Below the pieces are notes generated by a model. The model saw only the letters and a program-made list of their open reading frames with translations. It had not been told where the DNA came from and did not search any database. The position numbers were made by a program, and so were the translations under genes. Source: Bacillota bacterium (GTDB lineage Bacteria; Bacillota; Clostridia; Lachnospirales; Lachnospiraceae). Taken from it: a DNA stretch of 43,540 nt. Shown here in pieces: positions 1 through 7,932 of this stretch. The DNA lies in contig JAEZUR010000078.1 in assembly GCA_023420935.1 (NCBI GenBank), forward strand, positions 1 through 43,540, given 5' to 3'. Within the stretch, counting starts at the first letter, position 1. The number at the start of each line of letters is the position of its first letter.

Positions 1-435
1 ACTTACCACTGTGGATGGATCATATCCAGCTACTCCAATCACAACAACTGCTAACAAAAATGCTAAAATAAAATTAAATATTGGTCCTGCTACAATAACA
101 GATATTCTTGCCCAAACACTTTTCTTATTAAACGCATTTTCATTTTCAAGGATTTCATCTTCTCCTAGCATCATACAAGAACCACCAACTGGAAATAGTT
201 TGATGGAGTATTTTGTACGATCTTTCCATTCTTCCAGTTCATTGCAATCATCGTTAGATGCAAATAGTTTCATTGAAAATCCTTTGCTGGTTTTAACGAC
301 AGAAATAACTCTAGGACCCATTCCAACCGAAAATTCTGTAACTGCAATTCCATTTTTTTTAGCAAGTAAAAAATGTCCTAATTCATGAATTACAATTATT
401 ACGCTAAACATTAATATAGCAACTAATATATTCAT
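1..435 (-). CDS. rseP: RseP/RasP-type site-2 metalloprotease, N-terminal part (runs off the left edge)
   Basis: This is an intramembrane zinc protease of family M50 that cleaves membrane-bound anti-sigma factors and signal-peptide remnants within the membrane. The 145 visible residues start MNILVAILMF and carry the zinc-binding HELGH motif at residues 17-21 inside the first membrane helix. A second hydrophobic stretch follows the family-typical segment VWARISVIVAGPIFNFILAF. The ATG at 433-435 has a GGAGG site just upstream that overlaps the end of dxr, so the two are probably translationally linked. The PDZ domain and the second metal-ligand motif lie beyond the window edge. The dxr-rseP order is the usual Firmicutes order. 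The identification is firm; completeness cannot be judged. Confidence 0.93.
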   Translation of the reverse strand, partial: MNILVAILMFSVIIVIHELGHFLLAKKNGIAVTEFSVGMGPRVISVVKTSKGFSMKLFASNDDCNELEEWKDRTKYSIKLFPVGGSCMMLGEDEILENENAFNKKSVWARISVIVAGPIFNFILAFLLAVVVIGVAGYDPSTVVS

Positions 436-447
436 CGATTTCCTCCA

Positions 448-1623
448 TTAATTCCATTTCTTATTTATTATGTCATATGTTTCAGACTCTATCGTAAGAA
501 TTTCTTCCATTGTAGGATTAGTATTCTGTTTATGCTGTTCCACTGCATATTGAATTATCTCTGCAATTTCTAGATATGTGATTTTACGATTTAAAAATTT
601 ATCCACTGCCAATTCATTGGCCGCATTAAAGACAGTTGGCATACTACCACCCATTGCTCCAACCTTATATGCAAGTTTTAAACTTGGAAAGGTTTCCATA
701 TCTGGTTCTTCAAATGTAATTTGCTTTATTTTTGTAAAATCTAGTCTTTCACCATCCAGATATTTTCTTTCGGGATAAAATAATGCATATAATATCGGTA
801 GTCTCATATCAGGAGTACCAAGCTGTGCCATAACAGCTCCATCTTGATACTCAACCATGGAGTGAATAATACTTTGCGGTTGTATCACTACCTGTATCTG
901 ATCTATCTTGACATCAAAAAGCCATTTCGCCTCAATTACTTCTAACCCCTTATTCACTAAAGTAGAAGAGTCGATGGTTATCTTTCTTCCCATTGCCCAA
1001 TTGGGATGTTTTAATGCATCCTCAACTTGTATGTTCATTAAATCTGTCTTTTTCTTACCACGAAATGGGCCACCTGAAGCTGTTAGGATTAGTTTACTAA
1101 CCTGATTTTCTGATTTATTCTCAACACTATGGTTGGTTATTGAATGATTGGATAAACATTGGAAAATTGCAGAATGTTCACTATCTACAGGTAAAATAGA
1201 TACGCCATATTCTTTTGCTAATGGCATTATGATATGTCCAGCTGTTACTAAGGTTTCTTTGTTCGCTAACGCAATATCTTTACCAGCCTTAATCGCTTCA
1301 ATGGTAGGTCTGATACCAATCATTCCAACAATTGCCGCAACTACAATACCTGATGTAGCTTCTGTAGCACACTCAATTAATCCATTCATCCCACTCACAA
1401 TTTTAACCGATAAGTGAGAAACCTTAACCGCCAATTCCTTTGCCTTTTTTTCATCCCATACACAGGCGATTTTAGGAGAAAACTCTATAATTTGCTGTTC
1501 TAATAAATCAATATTAGCCCCTGCTGCTAAAGCAGTTACATTTAGTTCTATATTTGCTCTAACTACTTCTAACGTCTGTGTACCGATCGAACCGGTAGAG
1601 CCTAAAATAACAATATTTTTCAT
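448..1623 (-). CDS. dxr: 1-deoxy-D-xylulose 5-phosphate reductoisomerase
   Basis: Dxr catalyses the NADPH-dependent conversion of DXP to MEP, the committed step of the non-mevalonate isoprenoid pathway, in the cytoplasm. The N-terminus carries the NADPH-binding GSTGSIG motif. Downstream are the metal and substrate site PVDSEHSAIFQCL, the loop SGGPFRG, the segment GRKITIDSSTLVNKGLEVIEA and a C-terminal helical domain. The length of 391 residues is normal. I prefer the start MKNIVILG at 1623 over the ATG four codons upstream, because AGGAAG abuts the upstream ATG but lies 12 bases before the chosen one. It sits between cdsA and rseP, so isoprenoid precursor supply is co-transcribed with undecaprenyl and phospholipid synthesis. 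Confidence 0.95.
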   Translation of the reverse strand: MKNIVILGSTGSIGTQTLEVVRANIELNVTALAAGANIDLLEQQIIEFSPKIACVWDEKKAKELAVKVSHLSVKIVSGMNGLIECATEATSGIVVAAIVGMIGIRPTIEAIKAGKDIALANKETLVTAGHIIMPLAKEYGVSILPVDSEHSAIFQCLSNHSITNHSVENKSENQVSKLILTASGGPFRGKKKTDLMNIQVEDALKHPNWAMGRKITIDSSTLVNKGLEVIEAKWLFDVKIDQIQVVIQPQSIIHSMVEYQDGAVMAQLGTPDMRLPILYALFYPERKYLDGERLDFTKIKQITFEEPDMETFPSLKLAYKVGAMGGSMPTVFNAANELAVDKFLNRKITYLEIAEIIQYAVEQHKQNTNPTMEEILTIESETYDIINKKWN

Positions 1624-1646
1624 TAAATTTCCCATCTTCCTGTATC

Positions 1647-1676
1647 AACAATGAGGCTAGTTCTGTTTTCATTGTT
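1647..1676 (-). other. Intercistronic hairpin between cdsA and dxr
   Basis: An 8-bp perfect inverted repeat (AACAATGA / TCATTGTT) with a 14-base loop lies in the 63-base gap between the cdsA stop and the dxr start. No run of U follows it in the direction of transcription, so it does not look like a rho-independent terminator. It may stabilise or help process the mRNA, or it may be chance. Confidence 0.4.
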
Positions 1677-1686
1677 CTAATAAATA

Positions 1687-2484
1687 TTATAAAATTTGTG
1701 TTAGAAAAAATACAATTGGAGCAGTAAAAATAATACTATCATAGCGATCTAAAATGCCTCCATGACCTGGTATTAATGTTCCATAATCCTTAATTTCATG
1801 ATTTCTTTTAATTGCAGATGCTGCTAAATCTCCAATTTGTGATATGATAGAACCAACTCCACCCATGATGGTGAAAGCAAATATAGGATTCGTTACACCT
1901 ACAATTTGGTTCTGAAAGATTGTTGCATAAATGTATCCTAATAAAGCAGCTCCAACCACTCCCCCGATACATCCTTCAATGGATTTCTTAGGACTCAACT
2001 TGGAAGGAAGTTTATGTTTTCCTATTAACATACCTACGCAATAAGCGCAAGTATCAGAACCCCATGCTGCAATAAAAATCATCCAGACTAATAACAGACC
2101 ATCTTTCAGCATACGAACTTGATATATATAGGATATCATTATACTTACATAAAACAAACCAAAATATACCATTGTGATCTGTTCGGAACGATATTTTGGA
2201 AATATAATAACATAGTTTACCATTAATAGCATTAGGAAAAGTATAGCAGCTAACATTATCATATATTCCTTTTTGTAGAATACCATTCCATAATAAACAA
2301 GACTAAAAACATATCCAATAAATGCCAATGAAGTTTTTTCCAATTTCATGGTTCGGTAAAGTTCCATCTGTCCAATTAATGAAATTATTACAACCGTAGC
2401 AAATAGTAAGTTTCCTCCAAAGAAAACTGTGATAATTGTAATAATTAATAATATAATACTGCTAAATAAACGTTTCGTAAACAT
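1687..2484 (-). CDS. cdsA: Phosphatidate cytidylyltransferase
   Basis: CdsA makes CDP-diacylglycerol from phosphatidic acid and CTP, the branch point for membrane phospholipids. The protein is a polytopic membrane protein of about 265 residues. Near the C-terminus it has the family signature SAIKRNHEIKDYGTLIPGHGG followed by LDRYDS, with the conserved Lys and Asp residues. A longer frame to 2538 overlaps uppS, but the ATG at 2484 (MFTKRLFSS) has an excellent AGGGGG site seven bases upstream and begins 10 bases after the uppS stop, so it is the likely start. It belongs to the uppS-cdsA-dxr-rseP block. Confidence 0.95.
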   Translation of the reverse strand: MFTKRLFSSIILLIITIITVFFGGNLLFATVVIISLIGQMELYRTMKLEKTSLAFIGYVFSLVYYGMVFYKKEYMIMLAAILFLMLLMVNYVIIFPKYRSEQITMVYFGLFYVSIMISYIYQVRMLKDGLLLVWMIFIAAWGSDTCAYCVGMLIGKHKLPSKLSPKKSIEGCIGGVVGAALLGYIYATIFQNQIVGVTNPIFAFTIMGGVGSIISQIGDLAASAIKRNHEIKDYGTLIPGHGGILDRYDSIIFTAPIVFFLTQIL

Positions 2485-2494
2485 ATTTTTCCCC

Positions 2495-3202
2495 CTAGAC
2501 AGCGCCATATCTTCTTTCTCTACTGTTGTAATAATCAATTGCTTTTAGTAATTCTTCTTTGTTAAAATCAGGCCATAAAACATCTGTATAATAGAATTCC
2601 GTATAAGCCAGCTGCCATAAGAAAAAGTTAGATATTCTTTGTTCACCACTGGTTCTTATTAATAAATCTGGGTCAGGAATATCTTTTGTATCAAGATATT
2701 GTTCCAATAAATTCTCTTCTATCTCTTCCAATTTTATTTGGTTATTATCATAATCACTAATTATTTTTTTTACTGCACGAACAATTTCATCTCTTCCACC
2801 ATAGTTAAGAGCAACTTGAAAGTTAAGACCAGTATTATGTGCTGATGTTGTTTCGAGTTCTGAAATACTTTGTTGCATATCAGGATTTAATTTGGATATA
2901 TCTCCAACCACGCGAACTCTCATATTGTTTTTACTGCTTGTTTTGATACAATCCTTTAAGTAAGAACGTAGCAGTTTCATTAATGTATTTACTTCCTCTT
3001 CTGATCTTTTCCAATTCTCTGTAGAAAATGCGTATACCGTTAAGTATTTAATGCCTAGATGATAAGCGTCTTCACATATTTGTTCAACCGTTTTACTTCC
3101 TTGTATATGTCCATAACTTCTGGGCATCATTTTCTTCTTAGCCCAGCGCCCATTACCATCCATTATGATTGCCACATGCTTAGGTATCTTAGTTTCACTC
3201 AA
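2495..3202 (-). CDS. uppS: Undecaprenyl (isoprenyl) diphosphate synthase, cis-type
   Basis: UppS condenses isopentenyl units with farnesyl diphosphate to make undecaprenyl diphosphate, the lipid carrier for peptidoglycan and surface polymers. It shows the family motifs HVAIIMDGNGRWAKK (catalytic Asp near residue 15), TVYAFSTENWKR, and the C-terminal RTSGEQRISNFFLWQLAYTE then DVLWPDF. The length of 235 residues is normal. The only suitable start is a TTG at 3200-3202, with AGAGG ten bases upstream. A terminator-like hairpin precedes it in the gap after frr, so its expression may differ from the upstream pyrH-frr genes. Confidence 0.96.
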   Translation of the reverse strand: MSETKIPKHVAIIMDGNGRWAKKKMMPRSYGHIQGSKTVEQICEDAYHLGIKYLTVYAFSTENWKRSEEEVNTLMKLLRSYLKDCIKTSSKNNMRVRVVGDISKLNPDMQQSISELETTSAHNTGLNFQVALNYGGRDEIVRAVKKIISDYDNNQIKLEEIEENLLEQYLDTKDIPDPDLLIRTSGEQRISNFFLWQLAYTEFYYTDVLWPDFNKEELLKAIDYYNSRERRYGAV

Positions 3203-3221
3203 AATACAATGACCTCTTTTC

Positions 3222-3266
3222 TCGAAAAATAGGACGTACCTTGCAAACCGATTACAAAATACGTCC
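3222..3266 (-). terminator. Terminator-like hairpin between frr and uppS
   Basis: In the transcribed direction, GGACGTA and TACGTCC form a 7-bp stem with a 21-base loop that can pair a little further (TTG/CAA). The sequence TATTTTTCG follows directly. This is the form of a weak intrinsic terminator or attenuator placed inside an otherwise continuous operon, 28 bases downstream of the frr stop. Confidence 0.45.
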
Positions 3267-3293
3267 AGATTCTATTCATAACATATACTGTGA

Positions 3294-3848
3294 TTAAACA
3301 GTAAGAATTTCCTTTGATTTGCTTTCTATCGTTTTATCAACTTCAGTAACATACTTATCTGTAATCTTTTGAATTTTATCTTCCAATTGTTTTAATTCGT
3401 CTTCTGAAATTTCATTCGCTTTGTTCTGCTTTTTAAATAAGTCATTGGCATCTCTTCTAATATTACGAATTGCAACCTTAGCATTTTCGCCTTTTTTCTT
3501 AACATCTTTTACCAGATCTTTTCTACGTTCCTCTGTAAGCTCTGGAAATACTAGACGAATTGCTTTGCCATCGTTGTTTGGGGTAAGCCCTAAATCTGAA
3601 GCAATAATTGCTTTTTCGATTTCTTTAATTAAACTTGATTCCCATGGTTGAATCTGAATAACTCTAGCTTCAGGAACTGAAACATTTGCTACAGATTGAA
3701 GATTAGATGGTTGACCATAATAATCCACTGTAATTTTATCTAATAAGTGAGGATTCGCTCTACCAGCTCTGATTGAATTATATTCCTCACATAAATTGCC
3801 TAATGTCTTTTGCATTTTAACTTCATATTGTTCAATATTTGAACTCAT
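3294..3848 (-). CDS. frr: Ribosome recycling factor
   Basis: RRF works with EF-G to split post-termination ribosomes in the cytoplasm. The 184-residue length is typical. Family segments are easy to see: EEYNSIRAGRANPHLLDKI near the N-terminus, VANVSVPEARVIQIQPWE in the middle, and the long coiled helices with RRKDLVKDVKKKGENAKVAIRNIRRDAND. It follows pyrH after 13 bases with a clear ribosome site, matching the pyrH-frr pairing seen across bacteria. Confidence 0.97.
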   Translation of the reverse strand: MSSNIEQYEVKMQKTLGNLCEEYNSIRAGRANPHLLDKITVDYYGQPSNLQSVANVSVPEARVIQIQPWESSLIKEIEKAIIASDLGLTPNNDGKAIRLVFPELTEERRKDLVKDVKKKGENAKVAIRNIRRDANDLFKKQNKANEISEDELKQLEDKIQKITDKYVTEVDKTIESKSKEILTV

Positions 3849-3861
3849 TGTAATATCCTCC

Positions 3862-4569
3862 TTATGATACCGTTACTTTTGTACCGGTGAATTTACCACT
3901 AATTGTATTTACTATACTATTCTCTTCATTCAAGCCAAATACCAACATAGGCATTTTGTTCTCCATACACATAATGGAAGCAGTTAAATCAATCACTTTT
4001 AATTGTTTATCCAATACTTCTTGAATGGAAACGCAGTCATATTTTTTAGCATTTGGATTTGTTTTTGGATCACTATCGTAAACTCCGTCGATGGCTTTCG
4101 CTAGTAATATCACGTCTGCTTCTAATTCAATTGCACGTAAAACAATACCCGTATCAGTTGAGAAGTAAGGATGACCAGTACCCCCTGCAAAAAATACAAC
4201 CATTCCTTTTTCAAAGTATTTATTGGCTCTATCTTTTGAAAATAATTTCGTCATAGTACCACATTCAAATGGTGTAAGTATTTGTGTTTTCATACCAACA
4301 TATCGGAATATTTCAGATACATAAATACAGTTCATAATAGTTGCAAGCATACCGATTTGGTCTGCTTTGGTTCGATCTATGGTTTCACTGGTTCGACCGC
4401 GCCAGAAATTACCTCCGCCAATTACAATCCCTACTTGAACCCCTTGGTCAACTAATTGTTTTACTTGATTTGCTACCTTTACACAAACTGCTTCGTCAAA
4501 ACCAGTTTTTTTGTCACCCGCTAATGCTTCTCCACTTAGCTTTAACAAAACTCTATTATACTTTTCCAT
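3862..4569 (-). CDS. pyrH: UMP kinase
   Basis: PyrH phosphorylates UMP to UDP and feeds pyrimidine nucleotides and UDP-sugars. It is a hexameric amino-acid-kinase-fold enzyme. Motifs include RVLLKLSGEALAG, GIVIGGGNFWRGR, DQIGMLATIMNC, FAGGTGHPYFSTDTGIVLRA and LLAKAIDGVYDSDPK. The start MEKYNRVLLK at 4569 is preferred over the ATG four codons upstream, because that upstream ATG overlaps the GGAGG that serves the chosen start. It begins the ancient pyrH-frr-uppS-cdsA-dxr-rseP block. Here it is preceded by a bactofilin gene instead of tsf. Confidence 0.96.
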   Translation of the reverse strand: MEKYNRVLLKLSGEALAGDKKTGFDEAVCVKVANQVKQLVDQGVQVGIVIGGGNFWRGRTSETIDRTKADQIGMLATIMNCIYVSEIFRYVGMKTQILTPFECGTMTKLFSKDRANKYFEKGMVVFFAGGTGHPYFSTDTGIVLRAIELEADVILLAKAIDGVYDSDPKTNPNAKKYDCVSIQEVLDKQLKVIDLTASIMCMENKMPMLVFGLNEENSIVNTISGKFTGTKVTVS

Positions 4570-4628
4570 CTTAACCTCCATGCCTGCAACATACTCACAA
4601 GCGTTTTATCCCTTAAAAGGTAGTTATT

Positions 4629-5558
4629 TTATTCTGCATCAAAGAAATTATCAATATCTACAGATGCATAGCTTAACTTACAATATCCATCAATTACTGC
4701 TCCGTTATTAATCTGAACGGATTTTGCATTGATGTTACCCTTAATGATCGCTGTAGAATCAACAACAACTGGACCATTTACATCAATCTCACCTTTCACC
4801 GCACCAGCAATTACACCTGATGTAGCAGTAATATCTCCAACAACAACCGTACCTACACCTATTTTAACACTACCTTCACTACTTAAACTTCCTTCTAATC
4901 TTGAAGTATTAACAAAAATCTCAGCAGCAATTGAATTACCAGCTACTTTACCAATGATTGATAATTTACCAGCGCAATCAATATCTCCAGTAATTGTACC
5001 CATTACTTCTAGAGAACCATCCGAGATAATGCTTCCGTTAATCGTTGTTCCTTTTGTGATAACAGTAACGTTATCCTGTCTTGATCCTTCAGCAATCTCC
5101 TCGTTTACCAATGCATTCGTGTTTTCATTTAATAAATCCATAGAATTTAAAGTATCCATCTTTTCTTCTTCCTCGGTATCATTTATTTTTAATTCGTCTA
5201 ATTCTTCATCATCATACATTTGCGCAAGAAACTCTTTATCGATATTTCCATCTTCATAATCATTACTTACTTCTTCATAATCATTATCTTCATCTGTCAC
5301 TGGGATTAAGTCTTCTGGTTGTTGCTCCCCAATGCGATTAAGTGCTTCAAGAATGTCATCTTCTGTAATGGACTCTTCCGTATCAGCATCGCTAGCATCA
5401 GCTTCTTCAGCTTCCTGATTTGCTTCCACTTGAATATCTGTTTCTAAAGTGTTAACCATCTGATCATCATCTAAATTTTCCCCTAATAATTCTTCATCTG
5501 GTAATAATTCACTTACTGCTTGGGATAAATCATCCTTAAACTCCTTAAAAAAACTCAT
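4629..5558 (-). CDS. Bactofilin (polymer-forming cytoskeletal protein) with a long acidic N-terminal region
   Basis: Bactofilins polymerise without nucleotide into filaments that often localise cell-wall enzymes. Residues from about 164 to 300 carry the DUF583 right-handed beta-helix repeat pattern (GTTINGSIISDGSLEVMG, GDIDCAGKLSIIGKV, GDITATSGVIAGAV, KGNINAKSVQINNGAVIDG). The first ~160 residues are very acidic, rich in Asp and Glu, and predicted disordered. The first 20 residues (MSFFKEFKDDLSQAVSELLP) could form an amphipathic helix, which is a possible membrane or partner contact. Many bactofilins are 120-180 residues, so the N-terminal extension is unusual. It lies 24 bases after a membrane deacetylase gene, suggesting a joint cell-wall role. 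The family call is firm; the role is inferred. Confidence 0.88.
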   Translation of the reverse strand: MSFFKEFKDDLSQAVSELLPDEELLGENLDDDQMVNTLETDIQVEANQEAEEADASDADTEESITEDDILEALNRIGEQQPEDLIPVTDEDNDYEEVSNDYEDGNIDKEFLAQMYDDEELDELKINDTEEEEKMDTLNSMDLLNENTNALVNEEIAEGSRQDNVTVITKGTTINGSIISDGSLEVMGTITGDIDCAGKLSIIGKVAGNSIAAEIFVNTSRLEGSLSSEGSVKIGVGTVVVGDITATSGVIAGAVKGEIDVNGPVVVDSTAIIKGNINAKSVQINNGAVIDGYCKLSYASVDIDNFFDAE

Positions 5559-5582
5559 GTTCTTACCTCCTATGTATTCTTA

Positions 5583-6593
5583 TTAATTAACTATATCCTC
5601 CGATTTAATATGCTGAATCGGTATATTTTCCTCTTCAATTGGTAAAATTAGATACTTTTCTTTTTGTAATTGCTGAATTAACTTTGATAACGATTTCACA
5701 GTGGTACCCTTAACGACAGTATCATGCATTAAAACTATGGAAGTATTATGTTTTTCAACACCCTTCATAATATTGGATGCCAATTGTTTGGCTGTATACT
5801 TCTTACCAGTTGCATCACCATTTTCCACATTCCAATCGTAATAAATAATATTCTGTTCTTTTAAAACAGAAATAAATTTAGTCATTGGTAATTTGCTTAC
5901 TGTATTACTGCTCCCGCCAGGAAAACGATAGAACTTAGGCCTAACCCCTGTAGTATCATATAGCAAATCACTTAACATTGTAAAGTCTTTTTTAAAATCT
6001 TCTACAGAATTATATATGATATCATACTTGTGTGAATAGGAGTGCATACCCAAGGTATGTCCTTCATTTACAATACGTTTATATAATTCTTTTGATTTTT
6101 CATCCGTTTTCCCTATAACAAAAAAAGTAGCCTTAACATTATATTGCTTTAAAACATCTAAAATTTCATCTGTATATTCACTAGGACCGTCATCAAAAGT
6201 AAGAAACACTTTCTTTTGATTGGAACTATTTTCGTTATTCTCTGTTTGTGAATCAGAATTATCGATTGCCTGATTATCATTCTCTTCTGTTGCTATATCA
6301 TCTTTTTCAGAAGTAGTATCTTCTGTTTTATCTTCTTCAGCTGCATATACCACGTTACCTTTTGCAAGTACATCTTTCTTTTCACTATATAACTCATATT
6401 CTGAATGATGCATCTGAGTTAGTAAATTAATTTGACTTTCTAATTGATTTACTTTATAAAGTAAAAACATACAGCATATACACGGTAAAATTAATAACAC
6501 CAACAAAATTGTGACTATCATCACTTTTAAACGCTTGACTCTTTTTCGCCTGCTAGGGGCTTGGTTTCTGATGATTTCATTCGTATTTTCCAT
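5583..6593 (-). CDS. Membrane-anchored polysaccharide (peptidoglycan-type) deacetylase
   Basis: This is a NodB-fold, metal-dependent carbohydrate esterase 4 protein that probably removes acetyl groups from peptidoglycan or another surface glycan. Residues 1-22 are basic, and residues 23-47 form one membrane helix. An acidic Ser/Asn-rich linker reaches residue ~127, and the catalytic domain follows outside the cell. Catalytic motifs are present: TFDDGP (132-137), HSYSH (184-188, metal-binding His), RFPGG, the YYDWNVENGD motif and LMHD near the end. The length of 336 residues fits PgdA-like enzymes with an anchor. The start at 6593 has AGGGG seven bases upstream and a promoter-like pair just above it. 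The exact substrate is not shown by the sequence. Confidence 0.9.
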   Translation of the reverse strand: MENTNEIIRNQAPSRRKRVKRLKVMIVTILLVLLILPCICCMFLLYKVNQLESQINLLTQMHHSEYELYSEKKDVLAKGNVVYAAEEDKTEDTTSEKDDIATEENDNQAIDNSDSQTENNENSSNQKKVFLTFDDGPSEYTDEILDVLKQYNVKATFFVIGKTDEKSKELYKRIVNEGHTLGMHSYSHKYDIIYNSVEDFKKDFTMLSDLLYDTTGVRPKFYRFPGGSSNTVSKLPMTKFISVLKEQNIIYYDWNVENGDATGKKYTAKQLASNIMKGVEKHNTSIVLMHDTVVKGTTVKSLSKLIQQLQKEKYLILPIEEENIPIQHIKSEDIVN

Positions 6594-6624
6594 AGAATCA
6601 CCCCTTCAAAATTACTACACAAAT

Positions 6625-6653
6625 ATTTTAACACACTTATAGTAATTTTCCAA
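6625..6653 (-). promoter_or_regulatory. Putative sigma-A promoter for the deacetylase-bactofilin-pyrH unit
   Basis: On the minus strand TTGGAA (6648-6653) and TAAAAT (6625-6630) are separated by exactly 17 bases. The deacetylase ATG lies about 30 bases downstream. This is the only good promoter-like pair I saw before this gene. It implies that pyrH to rseP may be expressed from here, separately from rpsB-tsf. Confidence 0.55.
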
Positions 6654-6659
6654 ACATTA

Positions 6660-6888
6660 TAATTATTTTTTTATAATTTTATAAGCGTATTTTGATTAAA
6701 ATAGATACTGTTATATTTATATCCATATATCTACATTTTGCACTTCTAAAAGAGCAGTGTTATAATCAAAATCTTATCTTTTTTTATTGTTTTCAATGAC
6801 AATAAAATTATGCGCCGTCATACTATCTTTTACCACTTCTGTGTACGAGAAATAATATGTTACACATCTTTCATAGCACCATTCCACA
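6660..6888. other. Non-coding gap between the tsf terminator and the deacetylase promoter
   Basis: This very AT-rich stretch holds no open frame with a ribosome site and no repeat or structured element that I can support. With the promoter on one side and the tsf terminator on the other, it looks like a normal spacer between two transcription units. Confidence 0.5.
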
Positions 6889-6935
6889 TAAAAAATAGCC
6901 CTGCAAAACCAGTTAATTGACTAGTTTGCAGGACT
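6889..6935 (-). terminator. Rho-independent terminator of rpsB-tsf
   Basis: About 46 bases after the tsf stop, the minus strand reads a long hairpin, AGTCCTGCAAACTAGT pairing with ACTGGTTTTGCAGGGCT. The stem is about 16 bp with two G-U pairs and one bulge, and the loop is CAATTA. TATTTTTTATG follows. Hairpin plus U-tract makes this a strong intrinsic terminator. Confidence 0.9.
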
Positions 6936-6981
6936 ATAATGTGTAAGCAATCTTCAAAACTGAAGTTGCATCTACTTTTTA

Positions 6982-7908
6982 TTACTGTCCTAACTGTGCA
7001 GCAACTTCGGCAGCAAAGTTTTCTTCTTTCTTCTCAATACCTTCGCCTGTTTCAAAACGAACGAATTTTTTAATAGAAATTGGAGCACCAATTTCTTTTG
7101 CTACTGAATCTAAATATTTCTGAACTGTTAATTCACCATCTTTTACATAAACTTGGTCGACTAAACAAACTTCTTTTAGTTCTTTGTTTAAACGTCCAAC
7201 AACCATTTTTTCAACAATGCTTTCTGGTTTGCCAGGGTTTTCATTCATAGCTTGAACTTTTAAGATTTCAGTTTCTTTTGCAATATAATCTGCAGAAACT
7301 TCGTCTCTTGTAATATATTTTGGAGCAATAGCTGCAATCTGCATAGCAACATTTTTCGCTGCTTCTTTTGCAGCATCAGTAACTGCTGTTGTAGCAACTT
7401 CAACTAAAACACCAATTCTTCCGCCACCGTGGATGTAGGATTCTACAAATCCTTCAGAAGCAGTTACTTTTTCAAATCTTCTAACGTTCATGTTTTCACC
7501 GATTGTTGCAATTAAAGAAGCTAATTGTTCTTTTACTGTTTTGCTTGAATCAGCTGCCCATGCTTCTTCTAAAAATGAATCAACATCAGCTGCGTTAGTA
7601 GTTGCAGCCTGTGCTGCTACTGCACTAACGAAATCTCTAAATGTATCATTCTTAGCTACGAAGTCTGTTTCACTATTTACTTCAACGATAGATGCAGATT
7701 TTCCATCTGCACTAATGTTAACAGAAACTAATCCTTCAGCTGCAATTCTTCCAGCTTTCTTTTCAGCTTTCGCCAAACCATTTTCTCTTAAAAATTCTAC
7801 TGCTTTATCCATATCTCCATCTGTTGCAGTAAGTGCTTTTTTACAATCCATCATACCTGCGCCAGAAATTTCTCTTAATTCTTTTACCATTGCTGCTGTA
7901 ATTGCCAT
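6982..7908 (-). CDS. tsf: Translation elongation factor Ts
   Basis: EF-Ts exchanges GDP for GTP on EF-Tu in the cytoplasm. The N-terminal UBA-like domain (VKELREISGAGMMDCKKAL, then FLRENGLAKAEKKAGRIAAEG) and the nucleotide-exchange motif ETDFVAKND are clear. The dimerisation domain follows. The length of 308 residues is normal. The ATG at 7908 (MAITAAMVKE) has GGAGG nine bases upstream; an in-frame TTG two codons earlier lies too near that site. It is the second gene of the rpsB-tsf operon and is followed by a strong terminator. Confidence 0.97.
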   Translation of the reverse strand: MAITAAMVKELREISGAGMMDCKKALTATDGDMDKAVEFLRENGLAKAEKKAGRIAAEGLVSVNISADGKSASIVEVNSETDFVAKNDTFRDFVSAVAAQAATTNAADVDSFLEEAWAADSSKTVKEQLASLIATIGENMNVRRFEKVTASEGFVESYIHGGGRIGVLVEVATTAVTDAAKEAAKNVAMQIAAIAPKYITRDEVSADYIAKETEILKVQAMNENPGKPESIVEKMVVGRLNKELKEVCLVDQVYVKDGELTVQKYLDSVAKEIGAPISIKKFVRFETGEGIEKKEENFAAEVAAQLGQ

Positions 7909-7932
7909 TTTCAAATACCTCCGTCTATTTAA

